NCBI RefSeq assembly: GCF_037038585.1
Contig: NC_092522.1
Coordinates: forward strand, 50,631,161 to 50,695,160
Direction of reading: 5' to 3'
DNA: 64,000 bases
Source of the DNA: Patagioenas fasciata
Taxonomy: Eukaryota > Chordata > Aves > Columbiformes > Columbidae
The position numbers and the translations under genes were made by a program. Positions 51,701-62,591 of the stretch are shown in pieces (position 1 is the stretch's first letter; each line of letters begins with the position of its first letter). Under the pieces are notes generated by a model. The model did no database searches, was not told the DNA's origin, and was given only the letters and a program-made list of their open reading frames with translations.

Positions 51701-54700
51701 GAGTATTTAGCCAAAGAGAAAGATACTCTTTGGCAATATTTAAAATCACTACTAGTGTGTTGGAAAGGTCAAAACAAGTAAGAGGTCAAGGCAGGTAAGA
51801 TCAAATAAAAAACTTATGTATACACAAAGATCATATGAAGTAGTTTGGCTGCCTGAAGTTACTTTCTGGAGGAGTTGGTCTCTCTACAGTGATTATATTG
51901 GTTACTTAGAAATGAGCTGATAACTGGCCTACCTAAGTTGGACACTAAAGTTTAAATGCATGCTCCTCCCAGTGATGTTTTCCAAGGCTGAACATTCTGA
52001 TTTTTGTTGGTTTGCTATAGCACTGTGCACTATTGTTTCTTCTTCATACTGCCTGGTTAAAACAGGCTAACATGGGTTAGGATGTCTTCTTGTCTCCTTG
52101 TGGAGGATGTTTACGTTCCAGATCAAAAGATTCATGCAGTTTGATGCAATATTTATTAAGAGTACAAGCGGTGTTCTCTCTGTTACTGTTATTCTGTTAC
52201 TTTGTTTTATATTTTCTCTGTCATGTATCCTCTTTTGGTGTAATGCTTTGCTTACAAACCTTGACAATCTGTTCCACATTAAAGGCAACATTGCAGGCTG
52301 TGAACTAGACTTTGGAGTGACAATAGTTTAAATAGTTTTACTGATTAAGTGACTTCAGTGCGGGTCCAGTACATTTCAGTCTGTACCAGAGAGGTCCGTT
52401 ACAGGAGAAAATGGTTGCTTAGATGTTCTAAATAAAAATGCATTGGAATATACTCAGGGGGTTTTTTGCCTATCCAAAGCATAGGGCATATTCTTACAAT
52501 GTGCTCTTGGTCGTGTTCACCCTTATGTTGTATTCAGAGGTGAGGCCACATCTCATTGTACTGAATCATGTTTTGAAATCAAAGGCAATTGGAACTCGAG
52601 TTTTTGACTCAGTCAATTCTAGAGATAAGATGTTCTTCTTCCTTTGAAGATCAGTGCTTCATGCATACAATGCATACAAGATTCGGTATTGTTGTCTGGG
52701 CTAACCTCTAATTACATTAAACCATAATTTCCTAAGTTTAGTGGCAGCTTGGGAAAGCAAAATTAGAAAAAAAGAGATCTAAAGGACAAAGTACATGTTA
52801 TATAGAAAAACAACAACAAAAAAGTGAAAATCTTCTCAATAGGATAATAGAGTGACTTAAAATGCTCAACAGTTTTTCTTATCTTTTGCTCTGCAGCTGA
52901 TGACAGTGAGGAAGGCTGGTCACCATGGTCAGACTGGACAAAATGCTCAGTTACGTGTGGTTCTGGGACTCAGATGCGAGGAAGGTCGTGTGATGTCACC
53001 AGGAGTGCTTGTAGAGGCCCACACATCCAGACAAGGATGTGCAGCTTTAAGAAATGTGACCATCGCAGTAAGTAATAAAAATTCTCCATTTTTAAAAGCT
53101 TCTTTGGACATCTCTAAGTGAAAACAAGCTGGATTTCCTATAAATGCCTGCGAGTCAGGACAGTATGTATTTGAGCACTCATATATGCATAATTAAAGTA
53201 GCTATCATTAGATTCTTTGTCATTTCCCCCTTTCAAATATTTATCGTTTTCCTGACATTCTGTAGTTAATAATATTGCAGGTAGTTGCTGTGTCCAGGCT
53301 CCTGTAGTAACTATGGCTATTGTTGAAGATGCAAGATGTCCAAATGTGCATTTTAAACAAGTGTCCATTTCATTGGGACAGTTTATTTTTAAGTAAAATA
53401 TCTAACATCCATGTTAGCCATGTGTTGGTCACTGAGATTCTTAAGAAAGCTGTACTTGAGTGCCTGAGCTCACATGCTGGGCTTTGTAAGTGACAGTGGT
53501 AGGAAAGAGATAGGACATTCATCAGGTGTTTAACCTGATGTTGTGAGTTTGTATTACTGCTGCAGGTGGGCTATTTCCTTGAATTTTGCTCTTTTCTCGG
53601 ACAGTACGTCAAGATGGTGGCTGGAGTCACTGGTCTCCCTGGTCTTCCTGTTCAGTCACCTGTGGAGTAGGAAATATCACCCGCATCCGCCTCTGCAATT
53701 CCCCTGTCCCACAGATGGGTGGGAAAAACTGCGTAGGAAATGGGCGTGAAACGGAGAAGTGTGAGAAGGTTCCATGTCCAGGTATGTCTGTGGTCTTGAA
53801 TCCAAGGTGACACAATAATACTCCAGCTGAATTCCTTCTCTTCAGTCAGATCTAAATTACAGTGAGTTTCTATGATGAAAAATCTAATTTGTAGCTTAGG
53901 GGTGAAACAATACACAAGGGTGCTTTTAAAATGAAGACAATGATGCAGTCAGAGGTTTTGTAAGCCTTCCAAGTTATGATTTGGCTTTAAACATTAAAAG
54001 TTTGAGAAATTTTCATGTGATAGCTTAGTAGTAAATTTCTGCATATCAAAAATATAAACATTTTCTATCTAAAAGGAAGCTGACACTGTATGTGTTAGGA
54101 ATAGACATACAGTCTCCCAATATCCAGGTTTCTTTGAAAGTGTGCATACATGTACATGCATACACATATTCAACACATTTAATTGTTATTATGATTCTTT
54201 CCTCTACACCTACACTTTTTAACCTTTTTAGACACCTTTTATTCCACTCACTTTCACCTTCCTATAGTTTTTCCTCACTTTTTTCCCTTTGTATATCTTT
54301 CTTCATTCCCTCCTCTCTTCAGCCTTTCTTTTCTGCTTGTAGAATATGAACTTGAAACTTATGTCAAGCTTCTAAACTAATAGTACTTTAATAGCTCTAA
54401 GCATTTAAGCTATTTTTTGATCTACCTGTGCATGCAAACTTAGCGCAAAAGTTATTTATTGAAGGGCACATACCATTGCCCTTATGTTGTGGTTTTTTTC
54501 AGTACCAAGAACAAACACAGTTTGGTTCAAAGGCGTTTGTATTTCAGGAACATTCAGGGTTGATGACAACAGGATCAGTAGGGTTGGGTCTTACCAATAT
54601 AAAATGTGCAGAAGAATCATTGCAATAAGTTATTTATACTGAGTCAAGCAATACTATTGAAGATAAACTGATGAGTGGATTACAAAACCAGAACAATAAC

Positions 54701-57700
54701 TGCAACCTTACTGAGCATACTGTTGCCATAAAAAAAAGCCATAGAGCTCAGGTTTGGTACAGCAGATGCTTGTATCCTGTGGTCACAGCCTGCTTTCTGT
54801 ACAAAATTAAAGCTTAGTAGGGAGCTTTGAAGGCACAGTACTTGTTCTGATCAAGCAGCTTAAACGGAAATACACCATGCCAGTGGGCACAGTGTGTAAT
54901 TTTAAATTATTGGCCAAAAAATACCTATAAAGCAGTTGGGTATTTTTTATTTGTTTGTTTGTTTCTGAAATATTGCTATCTCAGTGTAAGACTTTGCCAG
55001 CATCTTTCTTCCTGCGTGTGTAGTGAGGAACTGTCCCCAGTCTAGGATCTGAAGAAAGGATTGTTGTCATTGGCACCAAATGTCCCCAGTAAATTGCCTG
55101 TGATGCTCTTCTCCTCTCTTCTGCGTATTCTAGTGAATGGCCAGTGGGGTCCTTGGTCTCCATGGTCTGCCTGCACTGTTACCTGTGGAGGAGGAATTCG
55201 TGAGAGGTCTCGCCTCTGTAACAGTCCAGAGCCACAGTACGGAGGAAAGCCATGTGTGGGAGATACCAAGCAACATGATATGTGCAATAAGAAGGATTGC
55301 CCAATTGGTTGGTATTTAGTCATTCTTTATTCACTCTGAGTAATTATTATTGCTGTTATTTCTTTAATGGATAATTATGAATTGACACTATGGAAATCTA
55401 CTAATTATACTTCTGTTTCAGGAAAATAAATTTAACTATTTTGGGTGCTGTTTAGATCAGTGGGATTCTATATGTATTCTTAATACTGACTTCTGAATAA
55501 GATTGTGTTTCTTGAACAGGACTTCAATCTGCTGTCAACAGGATGCAGAAATCTCTAATACTTTCATATTGAATCAATAAGATATTAAATACCTTTAATA
55601 ACCCTAATTCTAAGGATTTTTATAAGAGTCTGTTGCATCAGATGTTGTTTAAGCTAATGAACAAAGAATACACATTTCTTAAATGAAGTTTTACATGCCT
55701 TTTATGCTCCTAACTTGATTTACACTCTTATGTGTCTTTGCCAGATGGATGTTTGTCAAATCCTTGCTTTCCTGGAGCAGAATGCAACAGTTACCCAGAC
55801 GGGTCTTGGTCATGTGGGCCATGCCCAGCAGGTTACCTTGGCAATGGTACCATCTGTGAGGATCTTGATGAGGTATTGACTTGTTTCTATTAACATTAAG
55901 AAATCACTGTGAAGTCTTCATTATTTGGGAATTAAACAGCCATCTAATTGGTTTGTTCTCTCTTTCTTTTCCTGCAGTGTATAGCCGTGTCAGATGTTTG
56001 CTTTAAGGTGAATCAGGTCCATCGCTGTGTCAACACAAATCCGGGTTTCCACTGCTTGCCATGCCCTCCACGCTATAAAGGAAGTCAGCCCTATGGGGTA
56101 GGGCTGGAAGTTGCCAAGACAGAGAAGCAAGTAAGTGATGTCAAAGAGAATCTGGTGGCTTTGAAATTGAGTAATTCTCACCTGAAAATATCTGTGAATG
56201 AAACCATGTGATAAACTTGGGTACCAAACAAAAATAACCCGAAACAGATAACTGCTTTTACAGGCTATTTTTGGTTCAAGTAACAGATGCTGAATTTGGG
56301 GTTGGTTTTTTTTAAGGGTTTTATTCTCTCTAGACATCTGCCCTGTTGCACCAAATGAACGTAAAATGCCGGAAGCAAGCATCCCTCTCCTTTGCACTCC
56401 TTTCTTCAGGTGAATATACCTAATCCAGGGATTAGAAACTGAAGAACCAAGATTGTTCTCTCCATAGATATAATGCTGTTAATGTGGGTGTCATCAGAGA
56501 CGTGTCTGAAGTTCTCACTCCCTAAATTCCATTCAACCAACACTTACCAGCATTGAAGGACAGAAGGAATTGGAAGTGATATTGAAGACTATGGCTTGAT
56601 AGACAAGACAAAAACATTAAAATGGATATCATGGGATGCCTTCTCTTTTTTGCTGTTGAATCAATCTGTGGTTAGCTCAACATGGGAAGTCTAAACGTAA
56701 AACCTCTGTGTAAGATCCTCAGATACTGTCAATGGAAATAAGCAAAGTTGTAAGAAAGTGGGAACAAAAACTTACTTGAAGGGAACTTAGGATTTCATTA
56801 GGGTCTCTTTGATTTAAGAAAATACGATAGTCCTTGCATACTGACAGGCAGAACACTAAAGGAAAGAGGAGACTACAGTCTACTTTCTGTTGCAGGTAGC
56901 TTCTGGGAATTACTGACATCTGGAAGAAAGCAGAGTTCTGAAAATGTTAATCACTTTAATTGTTTTTTGAATAATGTCCAATTTTTCCTGTGCTTTATTT
57001 TAATTATTTTTATTGTACACATTGTCTGGAGTTGTGAACTGACAGAGCAGTACTACTTACTAACCCCAAGTAGGACAAAGTTCCTGTCTTTAGGAATATA
57101 ACTAGCTGTCCTGTTTTTGACAAAGTTGAAGCACGCACAGCTGGCTGTGAGTATCATAATGTTTCAATAAGTACGCTCTGTTACAGGTCTGTGAACCCGA
57201 GAATCCATGCAAGGACAAGACACACAGCTGCCATAAGTCTGCAGAGTGCATCTATCTGGGCCATTTCAGTGATCCAATGTACAAATGTGAATGCAGAACA
57301 GGTTATGCTGGTGATGGCCACATCTGTGGTGAAGATTCAGATTTGGATGGCTGGCCTAATAATAACTTGGTCTGTGCTGCTAATGCAACATACCATTGTA
57401 TGAAGGTAAGTAAAGAAAGGTTAATAAACATGCCATTACATAACCAAATTTTCTCTCCTTTTTTCCTAAGTAGTTGTGAATAACACTTTTCAGCATCAAG
57501 CTGATGGTTGCTTTCATTATGCTTTGACTGTTGCAACATGCTCATTTTGTAGCAGACTTGGTGAAATGTGTTTTATTTTCAAAGCCAAGGGAGCATGGGA
57601 GTGCAAAGGTACTGTTTTGCAGAACAGTATAAAGACATATTTTTCAATACCCTTTCTTACACTGTTCCCCTTCATTGCTATGTACTACATCATTCCAGTA

Positions 57701-60700
57701 ACTTTCCATAAGAACAACTATTTCTGAAGACCACCTCCTGGCTTGTATCTGTATTTTTCTGGCAACCAAACCTGGTCATTTTATATGTAACATTCAAACA
57801 TAGTTCATGAGTTGTCTATAAAAAGTTGATGTAAGGTTGCACGTGTGTGCGTGTGGTGTATTTGTTCTCTGCTAGATAGTTTCATCACAAATTTACTGGA
57901 AACATCCCTTTAATGGAAGGAGAACTGGGAAACAGAATGATTTGCAGATGGATTTTACTTACTTTACAATATGAAAGCAGCAAATGAACTACTATCTTTG
58001 GCAGCAAAGAAACAGGCACTTCAAAGAGAATTTGTGACTGATTGTTCTTGTTTTATAGTCTCTGGTGTACCATATCTACCCTTCTGCCCAAGCAAGTCAT
58101 TCTGACATAATGTAGACATAATGTATTGATTTATTTTGGACAGGATAACTGCCCTCTTCTGCCTAACTCTGGCCAAGAAGACTTTGATAAAGATGGCAAA
58201 GGAGATGCCTGTGATGAGGATGATGACAATGATGGTGTCGAAGATGACAAAGTAAGATACATTTCTGTGTTTTCAGTACAGTTGACTTAAACATCTGGTT
58301 TTAAGGAAAAACATTGCAATAGATGAGAGCTTTATTGTTCATAGCTTCAGCTGAGTTATTTTGCTCTGCCTCCCTTGAACGATATCTGGTGCAGAGTACA
58401 GCTGTGTGGTGTCAAAGGAGAGTAGCACTGTGCACAGCAAAGCAACCCAGGGAACCTGGGGCTGAATTATGTTCTCTGTATCAGTTCTGGCTTCAGTTGT
58501 GTGCATGAAAACAGTTTAATGGAAAATGGTATTGAACTTTTTATTTTACAATGGAAGAATGGTATGTCCATTGTATTTGAAAAGCTGGTAAATATTAGAT
58601 CTGAAGTATTTTGAAAACAAGTTATCATGAATAATAATAACTATAAACACACAGCCAGCATCAAGGGAAAATGACAGGAGGAAAGTACCTTGCCTGGTTC
58701 ATGCTTTGCTCCTTCAGATCTCCCCACAAGACTGAAATTCATTTACCTGCAGAGCCAAAAGGTAGGCAGTTAGTCTAAACCTCTTCTCCTTGTACATTCA
58801 GCAAAAGGACAGAGGCATCTCAAGAGTGGGCTTCATCCTGCCTTTTCTGAACATGTTTAGGATAAATGAATTCATGTTAGGAATTTACTGCTCCTCCTTG
58901 TTCCCTTCAGAGGGAGCCTAGATGCTCTAGAGCTTCAGACAGTTAAAGCTGGGTTAGAACTGTGTTCATGGAGCCTCTATTTGGAATATATAAAAACTCA
59001 AACAATCATTTGATAAAATAATATGATTTAGTACATATATTTGAAAAATTGTAGCCAAAAGTTGTTTTATGATCAGTATAAAATTTTGGCTTGCCTCCAT
59101 ATCTTGTCTTTGGGTACATAAAGTGTATTTCTGAGGAATTTAAAATGTGCTAAAAATTTCCCAGTAAATGGGTTTTGTTTTAGCAGAGGAAAAGTAGTTC
59201 ACAGAGATTTTTTCCATATGATCTCCCTTCAGATTCCATGATGCTGATGTAGCCTCCACTCCCACTGCTTTGGTTTGGTTTCATTCTTCTTTGCTTTCCA
59301 CACTGAGTGCTTCCTCATGCCTGTGCAAAAGTCCATGTGTGATTTGGGAATGTGTGAAACATAAGAATTCTTGTTTTGGCAGACTTTCAAATTAGGGACT
59401 AAGGTGAAATGAAATTTTCCAAATTCCACTAAAAGCAGTGGTCTCAGAGGAAAAAAATATTTTCAGTCAATAGGAGTATTTCATTTTAACATTTCTTTAT
59501 GAAACTGTTCACGTTTTATTATCGTCAATCTTTGTTTAAATCGAAAAATCGAAATATGTGGTTTAAAAGTGAGAATATTGATAGTGGATTGAAAAAGTTA
59601 GAGTAACAATTCTCATTTTTTCAAAAAAAAATGTCATATGCAGCTGAAGTTGGCCTGATTGTGCAACACATTCTGATTTTTTGAAAAAAATGCATGTACC
59701 AGTGATACACTTACCTTAAAGTATCTGAGTACAGATCCAATTTAAAATGGATCTCTCCTAGTGAGATACAGAATACATTTTTCATGCATGCGTTGTACAA
59801 AACCACAAAATCAGACAGTGAGCCAGGCTTTCCAGATGCCAACCTGCTACCACCAAGATCTTCAGTGTAGGTACAGCTTGTCCATTGAAAAAATAATGGA
59901 TTAATATTTTGATTTTTGGCCTCTGTCTGAGGTGAATGAGAAGAGATACCACTTCATAGTACGCAAACATGGGTTGTGATTTGTATCCTGAAATCTTCTA
60001 TTTATTCTTACTAGGACAATTGCCCTCTTCTGTTCAACCCTCGTCAGTTTGATTATGACAAGGATGAAGTTGGTGACCGCTGTGATAATTGCCCCTATGT
60101 GCACAACCCTGCGCAGATTGACACAGATAATAATGGGGAGGGCGACTCATGTGCTGTGGACATTGATGGCGATGGTATGCTTTCAGTTTTGAGAATTAAG
60201 TGCTGTTCCACAAATATACTTTGCTTTATGTTCAGTATGACAGGCTACCTTGTTTTATATGTGGAATAAAATTGGGTCTAGCAGCTCAAAAAGGCAGGAC
60301 AAGAAAGAGAAGACTGACATTTATCACTCTTGTGTAGTATAGTTGTATAAAATCCCTAAATGACTACAGTATTGAAGAATAAAGCACAACAACTTTTTAT
60401 CAGTGTACTCTTAAAAAAACCAAACCAAAACAAAAAATCTTTCCTTCATCTGTGTTCCAAAGTAATCAGGGTCTAATATAACACTTCTGTTGACTTTTTT
60501 CCCTTTTTAGGGAGGGAAAAGAACATCAGAACATCCATGCAGTTAAGACAACATCTGTAGGAAATTAATCTGCTTTTCTATGAACATAATGGAAAGCCCA
60601 CAGTAATCCAAACACACATATTTTATATCTTAAAATATTATTAAAAGTGTTAATTTCATCTTCCAGTACATGCCTATATGACCCAGATTTGATCAGAATT

Positions 60701-62591
60701 AAGGAGCAGTAAAAGCACTTAAATGTCTTTAAAAAATCACATCCCTGCAGCATTTCAAATTTATGAGATCCACAAGTACTAGAAGTTGAAGAAATCTAGT
60801 TTTGTATTTTCTTCAGTTCATCTGAACATTTTGAAATCCTCTCATCCTTCTGATTATTAGGTTCTTAGTAGTACTCATGGTAGTTCTGCATTTGAAGAAA
60901 AATGTATCATATGTTATTGGCTGAAAGATTATGCGAATATCCAGAGATCATATAATGAAGGAAAGAGTCCTTGTATCATTTCCAGACAGATATGCCAACA
61001 TGTCTGGATTTTGTTTCTTTCCAACATATTATAATTTTTTACAGAGATTGTTTGTTGTATAATAAAGTTTCCTGAGGAGGAACTGTTTATTTTGAAAATT
61101 TGGCATGCTGTACAATAAATGGTGCACATATTTGGGTAAAATTAAATTATTTAGTGGTGAGACAACTGAACATTAATGCAGTTGTTCCTATACAAAACTC
61201 TTCTCCTGTACAAAACCGTGATATAGTTGTGTGTTCTATGCCATTTCTTAGAGTGTGGGAAGAAAATCCAAATCAAATTATCTGAAAAGAAAAATACTCC
61301 AACCCTTTATCTGTTTTTCTATGTAGAAGGGCTAAATTCTTAAGACATGACTGGCCCTCACTCTAGCTAAATTCCTTAGGAAAATACATATGGAAGACTT
61401 TATCATAGCAAGAAAAGTGGAATTGATACCATCATTTCTCTTTCTAATTTTAGTCTTTTCAGTATTTCATGTTGTAGTAATAATGTAGCAATCAGAAAAC
61501 CTATGAACCCTTTAAGAGCCTTGCTTCTTTACTGATGACTCCTACAGTCTATGACTATCTGTGCTTGATGTTTTATCATTCTGGTTTCTTCAATCTTATG
61601 TTGTTTTTTCTCTCATAGACATTTTTAATGAACGAGATAATTGTCCTTACGTCTATAACACAGACCAGAGTGATACAGATGGTGATGGAGTTGGTGATCA
61701 GTGTGACAATTGTCCATTGATGCATAACCCAGACCAGGTAAATGTTAGAGTCAGTTTCCTTAATAGTAACATCAGAACAAGGGCAGATAAAAGAACACAG
61801 GAATTGGCCTTAGTTCCTGTTTACTGTTGAACTGCAGAGGTGGATCTGCATTACTCATTTTCACATCTTGAGTTGCCAGATCTCTGTGTCCAATGAAAGG
61901 GAAGCAGAGTGATGATACCTTTAATTCATCTTCAAGCCTTTGGTGAATTGCTTTCTTGCCCCATGGCAAGTGAGTACAGCCTCAGGGCTGCATTTGATAT
62001 GTCAGAGTTTGTTGGTCCATGTGCAGATAAGTAATATCAAGTATACAGAAGCAATCAGAAAATGTACTGCCCAGACTGATGCTCCCCTGTGATCTCTGAA
62101 ATGAGTGCAATGAAGATTGTGGCCAAAGACATGCCTTTGAAATGTCTTGGGCACCAGATCTTACACACTGATAGGAGAATAAGTAGCCATACTAGTTTGA
62201 TGTAACATTTCTGCCTTAAGCACCGTTGTCGTCATGCTATCACTTGTCTCCAGAGAATTTCTTGAAGAGAAATGTTTAGAAATAAAGTACCAAGCTGTCC
62301 ATACTTTTGTGTGAAGTAACAATAATAACTTTACTTTTTAAATTTTTTGGGAGTAGACTGATGCAGACAATGACCTTGTTGGTGACCAGTGTGACAACAA
62401 TGAGGACATAGATGAAGATGGCCACCAGAACAATCAGGATAACTGCCCTTACATCCCGAATGCTAACCAGGCTGACCATGATAAAGATGGTAAAGGAGAT
62501 GCCTGTGATCCTGATGATGACAATGATGGTGTCCCAGATGACAGAGACAATTGTCGCCTCAGATACAACCCTGAGCAGGAGGACTCTGATG
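42678..62591 (+). CDS. THBS2: Thrombospondin-2 (16 coding exons, 3' end beyond window)
   Basis: Secreted trimeric matricellular glycoprotein that binds heparan sulfate, CD36, integrins, metalloproteinases and calcium, restrains angiogenesis and modulates collagen fibrils. Joined exons give 930 residues: signal peptide 1-22; laminin-G-like N-domain about 24-232; coiled coil with CDRSC at 272-276; von Willebrand C 326-380; type 1 repeats about 389-437, 444-497 and 501-555; EGF-like modules 559-697; type 3 calcium repeats from about 699. Every exon junction keeps phase and all introns are GT-AG. The N-domain and the NPCKDKTH and [20 protein letters not shown] blocks match THBS2 rather than THBS1. 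The C-terminal lectin-like domain and the RGD of the last type 3 repeat should lie past 64000. N-glycosylation sequons include NLT, NES, NKT, NQS, NIT, NGT and NAT. Confidence 0.96.
42748..43678 (+). other. THBS2 intron 2
   Basis: 931 bases, GTGAGT to tttttcag. AT-rich, with no recognisable internal feature. Confidence 0.85.
43679..44235 (+). CDS. THBS2: THBS2 exon 3: laminin-G-like N-terminal domain
   Basis: 557 bases encoding residues 24-209, the heparin-binding TSPN domain. Clear family blocks are [50 protein letters not shown] and GCDLIDSF. C173 (in VGCDL) should pair with C232 of exon 4. C72 (in PPCKPEKL) has no obvious partner and is not in the human sequence as remembered. A basic cluster K73, K76, K78, K79, R82, R85 follows. 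NLT in KNLTV is a glycosylation sequon. The exon ends in phase 0 before GTAGGT; the open frame runs on into the intron but that extension is not real coding sequence. Confidence 0.96.
44564..44634 (+). repeat. Poly(A)/(GAAAAA)n purine-only tract
   Basis: Seventy-one consecutive purines: A20, then GAAA, GGAAAAAAA and GAAAAAA-type units, in intron 3. The mirror-like purine composition could favour triplex DNA. Confidence 0.93.
45092..45151 (+). repeat. (TTG)n / (TTTG)n tract
   Basis: A T9 run is followed by TTG and TTTTG/TTTG units over about 60 bases in intron 3. Confidence 0.9.
45614..45698 (+). CDS. THBS2: THBS2 exon 4: end of N-terminal domain
   Basis: 85 bases encoding residues 210-237, starting [10 protein letters not shown] and containing EDVL and KKGC. 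C232 closes the N-domain disulfide. The acceptor is attacag|GGT and the donor TCAA|GTAAGG, leaving phase 1. This exon is too short to appear as a long open frame and was found by continuing the family sequence after exon 3. Confidence 0.94.
45699..50215 (+). other. THBS2 intron 4, the largest complete intron
   Basis: 4,517 bases, GTAAGG to taccag. AT-rich, with a (CACAT)4 microsatellite at 47601-47620. No exon, RNA gene or recognisable retroelement was identified. Confidence 0.8.
47601..47620 (+). repeat. (CACAT)4 microsatellite
   Basis: Four perfect CACAT units inside intron 4. Confidence 0.9.
50216..50412 (+). CDS. THBS2: THBS2 exon 5: oligomerisation coiled coil
   Basis: 197 bases encoding residues 238-303. 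A linker with the sequon NES (244-246) is followed by C272-D-R-S-C276, the interchain cysteine pair. A heptad-like leucine/valine stretch ([20 protein letters not shown]) then ends LQKV. In thrombospondins 1 and 2 this segment makes disulfide-linked parallel trimers. The acceptor is ctaccag and the donor GTG|GTAGGT, phase 0. Confidence 0.95.
50413..51215 (+). other. THBS2 intron 5
   Basis: 803 bases, GTAGGT to ttctag, with a T13 run at 51105-51117 about 100 bases before the acceptor. Nothing else was seen. Confidence 0.85.
51216..51356 (+). CDS. THBS2: THBS2 exon 6: first half of von Willebrand C domain
   Basis: 141 bases encoding residues 304-350: coiled-coil end ([12 protein letters not shown]), then the VWC start CWQDGRVF and CTKCTCQ. 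Cysteines 326, 344, 347 and 349 fit the VWC pattern. Sequons NKT (317) and NQS (322) lie just before the domain; the second corresponds to the position glycosylated in mammals, while NKT looks additional. Phase 0 at both ends. Confidence 0.95.
51602..51698 (+). CDS. THBS2: THBS2 exon 7: second half of von Willebrand C domain
   Basis: 97 bases encoding residues 351-382: [12 protein letters not shown] and then [12 protein letters not shown]. It carries VWC cysteines 356, 361, 366, 376, 377 and 380, completing ten with exon 6. The donor CACT|GTGAGT leaves phase 1. It is separated from exon 6 by a 245-base intron that holds nothing recognisable. Confidence 0.94.
51699..52896 (+). other. THBS2 intron 7
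   Basis: 1,198 bases, GTGAGT to ctgcag. No recognisable internal feature. Confidence 0.85.
52897..53067 (+). CDS. THBS2: THBS2 exon 8: type 1 repeat 1
   Basis: 171 bases encoding residues 383-439, one complete TSR. The tryptophan ladder is W390, W393, W396 (GWSPWSDW), followed by the CSVTCG motif at 399-404. In the family this motif supports CD36 binding and its threonine (T402) is a predicted O-fucose site. Six cysteines are present: 399, 403, 414, 421, 431 and 436. Boundaries are phase 1 at both ends, as usual for TSR exons. Confidence 0.96.
53068..53604 (+). other. THBS2 intron 8
   Basis: 537 bases, GTAAGT to ggacag. No recognisable internal feature. Confidence 0.85.
53605..53781 (+). 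CDS. THBS2: THBS2 exon 9: type 1 repeat 2
   Basis: 177 bases encoding residues 440-498. The ladder WSHWSPW (446-452) is followed by CSVTCG at 455-460 and the sequon NIT at 463. The [19 protein letters not shown] stretch is close to mammalian THBS2. The donor is CCAG|GTATGT. In thrombospondin 2 this repeat and the first bind CD36 and carry the anti-angiogenic activity. Confidence 0.97.
53782..55133 (+). other. THBS2 intron 9
   Basis: 1,352 bases, GTATGT to ttctag. It contains a pyrimidine-rich stretch at about 54190-54340 and short GTTT units near 54950. No gene feature was found. Confidence 0.85.
55134..55307 (+). CDS. THBS2: THBS2 exon 10: type 1 repeat 3
   Basis: 174 bases encoding residues 499-556. 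The ladder reads WGPWSPW (503-509), with Gly where the human copy as remembered has Ser. CTVTCG follows at 512-517, then [18 protein letters not shown]. The downstream splice site is ATTG|GTTGGT, a weak match lacking purine at +3 and A at +4. It is nevertheless the only choice that joins in phase to exon 11 and restores the DGCLSNPC block. Read-through gives a TGA at 55337-55339. Confidence 0.95.
55308..55744 (+). other. THBS2 intron 10, weak donor and internal AATAAA
   Basis: 437 bases, GTTGGT to ttgccag. Read-through from exon 10 stops at TGA 55337-55339. An AATAAA hexamer lies at 55425-55430, followed by T/G-rich sequence (ttttgggtgctgttt). Whether it is used for intronic polyadenylation is unknown. 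Confidence 0.75.
55745..55872 (+). CDS. THBS2: THBS2 exon 11: EGF-like module 1
   Basis: 128 bases encoding residues 557-599: [14 protein letters not shown], then [20 protein letters not shown]. It carries six EGF cysteines and the sequon NGT. The acceptor is ttgccag; the exon ends in phase 0 before GTATTG. Only 105 bases of intron separate it from exon 12. Confidence 0.95.
55978..56130 (+). CDS. THBS2: THBS2 exon 12: EGF-like module 2
   Basis: 153 bases encoding residues 600-650: [27 protein letters not shown], and the THBS-specific insertion ending [12 protein letters not shown]. With the preceding DLDE it makes a DxDE-type EGF start. Phase 0 at both ends; donor CAA|GTAAGT. Confidence 0.95.
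56131..57186 (+). other. THBS2 intron 12
   Basis: 1,056 bases, GTAAGT to gttacag. No recognisable internal feature. Confidence 0.85.
57187..57405 (+). CDS. THBS2: THBS2 exon 13: EGF-like module 3 and start of type 3 repeats
   Basis: 219 bases encoding residues 651-723. The EGF module runs from VCEPENPC to C697 ([14 protein letters not shown]). The type 3 wire then starts with [10 protein letters not shown], and the sequon NAT is at 716. The exon ends with YHCMK in phase 0 before GTAAGT. Confidence 0.95.
57406..58143 (+). other. THBS2 intron 13
   Basis: 738 bases, GTAAGT to ggacag. A short alternating GT-rich segment lies near 57841-57860; nothing else was seen. Confidence 0.85.
58144..58251 (+). 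CDS. THBS2: THBS2 exon 14: type 3 calcium repeats
   Basis: 108 bases encoding residues 724-759: [18 protein letters not shown], then [13 protein letters not shown]. The DxDxDG-type acidic loops with flanking cysteines bind calcium. Phase 0 on both sides; donor AAA|GTAAGA. Confidence 0.95.
58252..60014 (+). other. THBS2 intron 14
   Basis: 1,763 bases, GTAAGA to actag. AT-rich; no exon or element was recognised. Confidence 0.85.
60015..60174 (+). CDS. THBS2: THBS2 exon 15: type 3 calcium repeats
   Basis: 160 bases encoding residues 760-812: [20 protein letters not shown], then [20 protein letters not shown] and CAVDIDGD. Two to three calcium-binding repeats. It starts at cttactag|GAC and ends in phase 1 before GTATGC. 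Confidence 0.95.
60175..61618 (+). other. THBS2 intron 15
   Basis: 1,444 bases, GTATGC to tcatag. A small AAAC-type patch lies near 60418-60436; nothing else was recognised. Confidence 0.85.
61619..61737 (+). CDS. THBS2: THBS2 exon 16: type 3 calcium repeats
   Basis: 119 bases encoding residues 813-852: [19 protein letters not shown], then [13 protein letters not shown] and ending NPDQ. The acceptor is tctcatag and the donor CAG|GTAAAT. The open frame continuing into the intron is not coding. Confidence 0.95.
61738..62356 (+). other. THBS2 intron 16
   Basis: 619 bases, GTAAAT to gagtag. No recognisable internal feature. Confidence 0.85.
62357..62591 (+). CDS. THBS2: THBS2 exon 17: type 3 calcium repeats, last exon in window
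   Basis: 235 bases encoding residues 853-930: [56 protein letters not shown] and ending NPEQEDSD. It ends in phase 1 before GTAAGA. The next family block (GDGRGD, holding the integrin-type RGD) is not found in the remaining 1.4 kb, so it must lie in an exon beyond the window. Confidence 0.95.

Noticed and set aside
55308..55314. Alternative exon 10 donor at GTATTT (55312)
   Set aside because: It would add four bases and break the phase into exon 11; the weaker GTTGGT site at 55308 preserves the conserved reading frame.
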